NCBI GenBank assembly: GCA_965602945.1
Contig: CBFDBC010000005.1
Span: forward strand, 1-44,179
Source of the DNA: JAUXEH01 sp965602945
Lineage (GTDB): Bacteria; Acidobacteriota; Aminicenantia; Aminicenantales; Aminicenantaceae
Reading direction: 5' to 3'
DNA length: 44,179 nt
Positions 40,900 through 44,179 of this stretch are shown one piece after another. Within the stretch, counting starts at the first letter, position 1. Each line of letters starts with the position of its first letter. A program made the translations under genes and the position numbers. The notes under the pieces were generated by a model that was not told the origin of the DNA, did no database searches, and saw only the letters and a program-made list of their open reading frames with translations.

Positions 40900-43263
40900 A
40901 TGATCGTATCAGACAAAGCCAATCAAATAGGTGAATCCCCCACCCTGAAGGTGTCAGCCAAGGCCAGGGCCATGAAGGCCGCGGGGGCAGACGTCATCGA
41001 CCTCAGTGTGGGGGAACCGGACTTCCCCACTCCCGAAAACATCAAAGCTGCGGGCAAACAGGCGATCGATCAGAACTTCACGAAATATACCCAGGTGGAC
41101 GGGATCCCATCCCTCAAGGAAGCCATCATCACACGCCTCCGGGAGGACCTGGGACTGACCTATGACAAGAGTGAGGTCATCGTCTCCACAGGAGCCAAGA
41201 GCTCACTCTACCACTTGACGCAGTCCCTTATCAATGAAGGCGACGAGATCATCATCCCGGCTCCTTTCTGGGTATCCTATCCCCACATGGTCTCCCTGGC
41301 CAAGGGTAAATCCGTGATCGTTCAGACCCGAGAGGAGAACGATTTTCGCCTCACTCCCGAACAACTCAAGGCAGCCATCACACCGTCCACAAAGGCCATC
41401 ATCCTGAACAATCCCTCCAACCCGACCGGCGCGGCCTATCAGAAACACGAGCTCGAAGCGCTGGCCGACGTGATCCTGGAAGAAGACATCTATGTCATGG
41501 CCGACGAGATCTACGAGAAGCTGGTTTATGACGACTTCAAGTTCGTCAGCTTCGCCTCCCTGGGAGAGGACATCAAGAAAAAGACCGTCATCATCAACGG
41601 CGTCTCCAAAGCCTACTCCATGACCGGCTGGCGTATCGGGTACGCCGCCGGGCCGGCCGAGGTCATCAACGGGATGGCCAAGATCCAGAGCCACACCACG
41701 TCAAACCCCTGCTCCATATCCCAGCAGGCGAGCGTGGAGGCGCTGAGCGGGCCTCAGTATGAGATCAACCGGATGGTCTCGGAATTTCAGCGGCGCCGCA
41801 ACTATGTCCTTATGCGGCTTCAGACCATGCCGAACATATCCTGCTACCCGGCCAAGGGGGCCTTCTACCTCTTCCCCAATGTCTCCGCCTATTTCGACAA
41901 GGAATTCAACAACTCCCAGATCCGCAACTCCTACGGCCTCGCGTACTATCTTCTCAAGGAGGCCAAGGTGGCCCTCGTCGCGGGTGGTGCCTTCGGAGCG
42001 GAGTCGAACATCCGCATCTCGTACGCCACCTCCATGGAAAACCTGGAAAAGGGCATGGATCGGATGGCCGAGGCCCTTTCCCGCCTCAAGACCGCCAAGA
42101 AGATCAAACACATCCGGCTCAACAACACACTCACTCACCACAAGGGGGATGTCCCTGTGGATGCGGCCATATCCCTGCAGATGCGGGACGCCTACGTAGC
42201 TGAGATGGAGAGCCACCTCAGCCACGCCAACTACTTCGAGTGGAACGCCAACATCAACGGCGTCATCGTTCAGCTCAGGACCAATGTGTCCCATCTGTAC
42301 GATTTCTGGCTCGAGAACTGGTATCCCGCTCAGCTGGAAGCCGACCTGGAGCCGCACGGCATCATCTATGCCCTGGACGGGATCCCGGGACGGGAGCCGC
42401 GCTCGTTCTACAGCTCCGAATCCAAGACCGGGATCCTGGTCAACACCGACAACTACGGACCGCTCCGGAGCCTGGCCCTGGGGCTGGTCATGGATGTATC
42501 CGAACGCATCTTCAATGTCTACAGCCTCCGCGGCATGTCTGCCGACTGGAGAGGAGGGAACGGCCTGATCCTGGTCGGTCCCAAAGGCACCAGGAAGACG
42601 GAGCTCTTCTTCTCGCTCCTGCAGGAAGAGGGGATGCGCCTGCACTCCAATGACCTGGCCTTTGTCCGTTTTTCCGGAAGCCTCGCAACGGCCGACTGCT
42701 CCGAACGCAAGCTGTACCTGCCCACCAATACAATGAAGGCCTATCCTCGAGTGGCGGATCTTTTCGACAACAGCAAATGCGAAAACGTCATCACGCTCAA
42801 GGACGACTGCCGCAACGAAAAATGCCTCCAGGAAGACAACTGCCGGCTGGATCGGGGATCACCCTTCTGCTACACCGCCACCGGCAGATCCTATTCCATG
42901 CTGGATCCCTACTGGATCGACGGACCGGCCAAACATGTGAAGCGGACGGCGCTGCGCTGGCTGTTCATCCTCCGTAACGACAAAGTTTCGCCTCCCTTTG
43001 TGGCCACAGAAGCCGAGGATGCACTTCGGATCCTGGAATACGGTGAGAGCCTGGGTTCCAGGACGGACATCCGTTCCTCCCGCACCCTTCCTTTTTTCAA
43101 CCCGCATCTTCTGATGAATACGCCTGAGAGGATGGATACGCAGCGCAGCTACTTCCGCAGGCTCCTGGAAAACACACGCTGCTACCTTTTCAACAGCGGG
43201 GCCGCCGATGCTTCGGATATCCTGCGCATCATCAGCGGAGAGCCGCCCGCATCTCAAGAGTAG
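40900..43263 (+). CDS. Aspartate-type aminotransferase fused to a P-loop HprK/PEPCK-like domain
   Basis: One uninterrupted 787-residue frame with two parts. Residues 1-395 are a complete class I PLP aminotransferase: DLSVGEPDFPTP, NNPSNPTGAAY, DEIYEKLVYD and the PLP lysine Lys237 in NGVSKAYSMTGWRIGY. Residues 400-787 form a second domain with Walker A GPKGTRKT (560-567) and a following HSND (582-585), recalling the P-loop and Asp-Asp motifs of HPr kinase and PEPCK. A cluster of five Cys (627, 637, 642, 648, 657) is inserted there. ATP-PEPCK follows 6 nt downstream. The aminotransferase call is firm; the function of the second domain is unknown. Confidence 0.8.
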   Translation: MIVSDKANQIGESPTLKVSAKARAMKAAGADVIDLSVGEPDFPTPENIKAAGKQAIDQNFTKYTQVDGIPSLKEAIITRLREDLGLTYDKSEVIVSTGAKSSLYHLTQSLINEGDEIIIPAPFWVSYPHMVSLAKGKSVIVQTREENDFRLTPEQLKAAITPSTKAIILNNPSNPTGAAYQKHELEALADVILEEDIYVMADEIYEKLVYDDFKFVSFASLGEDIKKKTVIINGVSKAYSMTGWRIGYAAGPAEVINGMAKIQSHTTSNPCSISQQASVEALSGPQYEINRMVSEFQRRRNYVLMRLQTMPNISCYPAKGAFYLFPNVSAYFDKEFNNSQIRNSYGLAYYLLKEAKVALVAGGAFGAESNIRISYATSMENLEKGMDRMAEALSRLKTAKKIKHIRLNNTLTHHKGDVPVDAAISLQMRDAYVAEMESHLSHANYFEWNANINGVIVQLRTNVSHLYDFWLENWYPAQLEADLEPHGIIYALDGIPGREPRSFYSSESKTGILVNTDNYGPLRSLALGLVMDVSERIFNVYSLRGMSADWRGGNGLILVGPKGTRKTELFFSLLQEEGMRLHSNDLAFVRFSGSLATADCSERKLYLPTNTMKAYPRVADLFDNSKCENVITLKDDCRNEKCLQEDNCRLDRGSPFCYTATGRSYSMLDPYWIDGPAKHVKRTALRWLFILRNDKVSPPFVATEAEDALRILEYGESLGSRTDIRSSRTLPFFNPHLLMNTPERMDTQRSYFRRLLENTRCYLFNSGAADASDILRIISGEPPASQE

Positions 43264-43269
43264 AACCCC

Positions 43270-44033
43270 ATGTACGACCTAGACGCATACAAGCGATTCT
43301 CCGAAGAACTCCCCCAGGTGCTCAAGGGGCCCAACATCCGGACAGTGGACATGAACTGGCTCGAGCCCAGAGCCAAGGCGGCCGGGACACGGACTCAATA
43401 CGGCTCCTACGGCTGGCGTTCGGCCATCTCCAGCCGGATCGCACCCAAGACCGTGTATCTGGGCAGCAGTGCGGTATGCCTGCCCGAGACCACACCGCAG
43501 CAGGCCGCCTTGATCGGGAAAGCCCCCGAGGAGCTGGAAAAGGTCCTGCATCTGCTGAGGACGCTGCCTTTCTATCACCTCCGCCGGCAGATGGGCGAGA
43601 ACGACCATTACAATCCCGTCTGTAACCTGTATGTGTCTGCCGCGGATGTGATGAACTACCGGCTGGGCTACATGTGGGGCACCACCCTGTTCAAACCCGG
43701 CCGGCGTCCCGGGCCGGAATTCACCATGATCCATATCCCTGAAGAGCATCCCCTCCGGCAGCAGGTCCTGGTGATGCCGGAACACAACATCAACATCGCC
43801 CTGGGCACGGATTACATGGGTGAGGACAAGAAAGGTTTCCTGAGACAAGCGATGTGGGCCGCCGATCGCGAAGGGATGCTGGGCCTGCACGCGGGGACCA
43901 AGATCGTCTCCGCACGCGGCGAAGACGGGAAGCTCAAGACCTACGGAGTCTTTCTCTTCGGGCTGTCCGCAACCGGAAAATCCACCTGGTCCTGCCACCA
44001 GCTGGGACTGGACCACAAGAAGGGCGAGAAGAC
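43270..44033 (+). CDS. pckA: ATP-dependent PEP carboxykinase, N-terminal part (3' truncated)
   Basis: Converts oxaloacetate and ATP to PEP and CO2. About 254 residues are visible. GENDHYNPVCNLYVS, HIPEEHPLRQQVLVMPEHN and the kinase motif GLSATGKST (231-239) identify the family, with Ala and Ser where many members have Gly and Thr. The frame continues to 44160, but after GEKT the residues stop resembling PEPCK, and the metal-binding and catalytic segments that should follow are missing. The window edge therefore truncates it. It lies directly behind the aminotransferase fusion. Confidence 0.8.
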
Positions 44034-44160
44034 CCGCCTGTTTGAGGTTGGGAAGATCGAGACGATCGATGGCGTCCCGACGGCGGTGGAGCGGACGATG
44101 TCGGATCTCAAGGGTCGTCACTCGACGACGATCTCTTTTGCGGAGAGAAGCCCGTCGTAG
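44034..44160 (+). pseudogene. LolA-like outer-membrane lipoprotein-sorting fragment (chimeric)
   Basis: In the frame of the PEPCK, residues RLFEVGKIETIDGVPT and AVERTMSDLKGRHSTTISF resemble the middle of a LolA-like outer membrane lipoprotein-sorting protein and have no place in PEPCK. The fragment is about 40 codons and ends at a TAG at 44158. As at the left edge, this looks like a join at a contig end. Confidence 0.55.
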
Positions 44161-44179
44161 ATGCGCTCTCCCGCCATCG

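Overview
The window looks like a complete metagenomic contig from a diderm (Gram-negative) bacterium of moderately high GC. It carries an LPS export and lipid A set (LptB, an LptC/LptA-type fusion, LptE, LpxK, LpxL), Tol-Pal components and several lipoproteins. There is no rRNA gene, so the lineage rests on gene content only. The lptC/A-lptB-rpoN-hpf-ptsN-hprK-rapZ order plus a permease-less PTS fits Acidobacteriota/Aminicenantota-like or deltaproteobacterial groups. Nearly all of it is ordinary chromosomal housekeeping DNA; I see no prophage, IS, CRISPR array, tRNA or rRNA.

Layout. 1-148 is a chimeric left edge (attC-like half-site joined to a DEAD-box helicase fragment) running into tolB. 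145-3294 (+) is tolB(partial)-pal-cpoB-ssb-cupin. 3295-14715 (-) is recJ, then lptCA-lptB-rpoN-hpf-ptsN-hprK-rapZ, then EIIA-Man-HPr-EI. 14716-15055 is a gene-free divergent region with a ~57-bp G-rich repeat array. 15056-19408 (+) is ftsY-ribD-ribE-ribBA-HEAT protein. 19409-19596 is a repeat-like intergenic element. 19597-21614 (-) is murJ-dtd. 21805-22083 (+) is rpsT. 22139-26258 (-) is leuS-lptE-holA. 26349-34464 (+) holds three small envelope proteins, enolase, methylmalonyl-CoA mutase large subunit, an exported M20 amidohydrolase and ComEC. 34501-35367 (-) is an unknown lipoprotein. 35629-44033 (+) is lpxK-lpxL, rph, a UDP-glucuronate decarboxylase-type enzyme, an SPFH protein, an aminotransferase fused to a P-loop kinase-like domain, and ATP-PEPCK. 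From about 44034 the sequence switches to an unrelated LolA-like fragment.

How the genes may work together. EI, HPr (His15 and Ser46), EIIA-Man, EIIA-Ntr, HprK and RapZ form a regulatory phosphorelay with no EIIB/C transporter visible. Enolase and PEPCK make the PEP that EI consumes; methylmalonyl-CoA mutase feeds C4 acids toward oxaloacetate; and the aminotransferase in the fusion would make or use oxaloacetate directly upstream of PEPCK. The fusion's C-terminal P-loop domain resembles the HprK/PEPCK fold, so it is the best candidate here for an undescribed device: a possible sensor or kinase at the PEP-oxaloacetate-aspartate node. This is inference.

Two sequence-level patterns stand out. 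Several genes (recJ, ftsY, lptCA, lpxK, the amidohydrolase and two small membrane proteins) have a sigma70-like -10 box only 6-12 nt before the ATG and mostly no Shine-Dalgarno, suggesting leaderless mRNAs beside normally led genes. A G-rich repeat family (GGGTGGGA / GTGGGGGMGG) occurs at two promoter regions, and a perfect (GGGT)n quadruplex motif lies in the recJ terminator loop.
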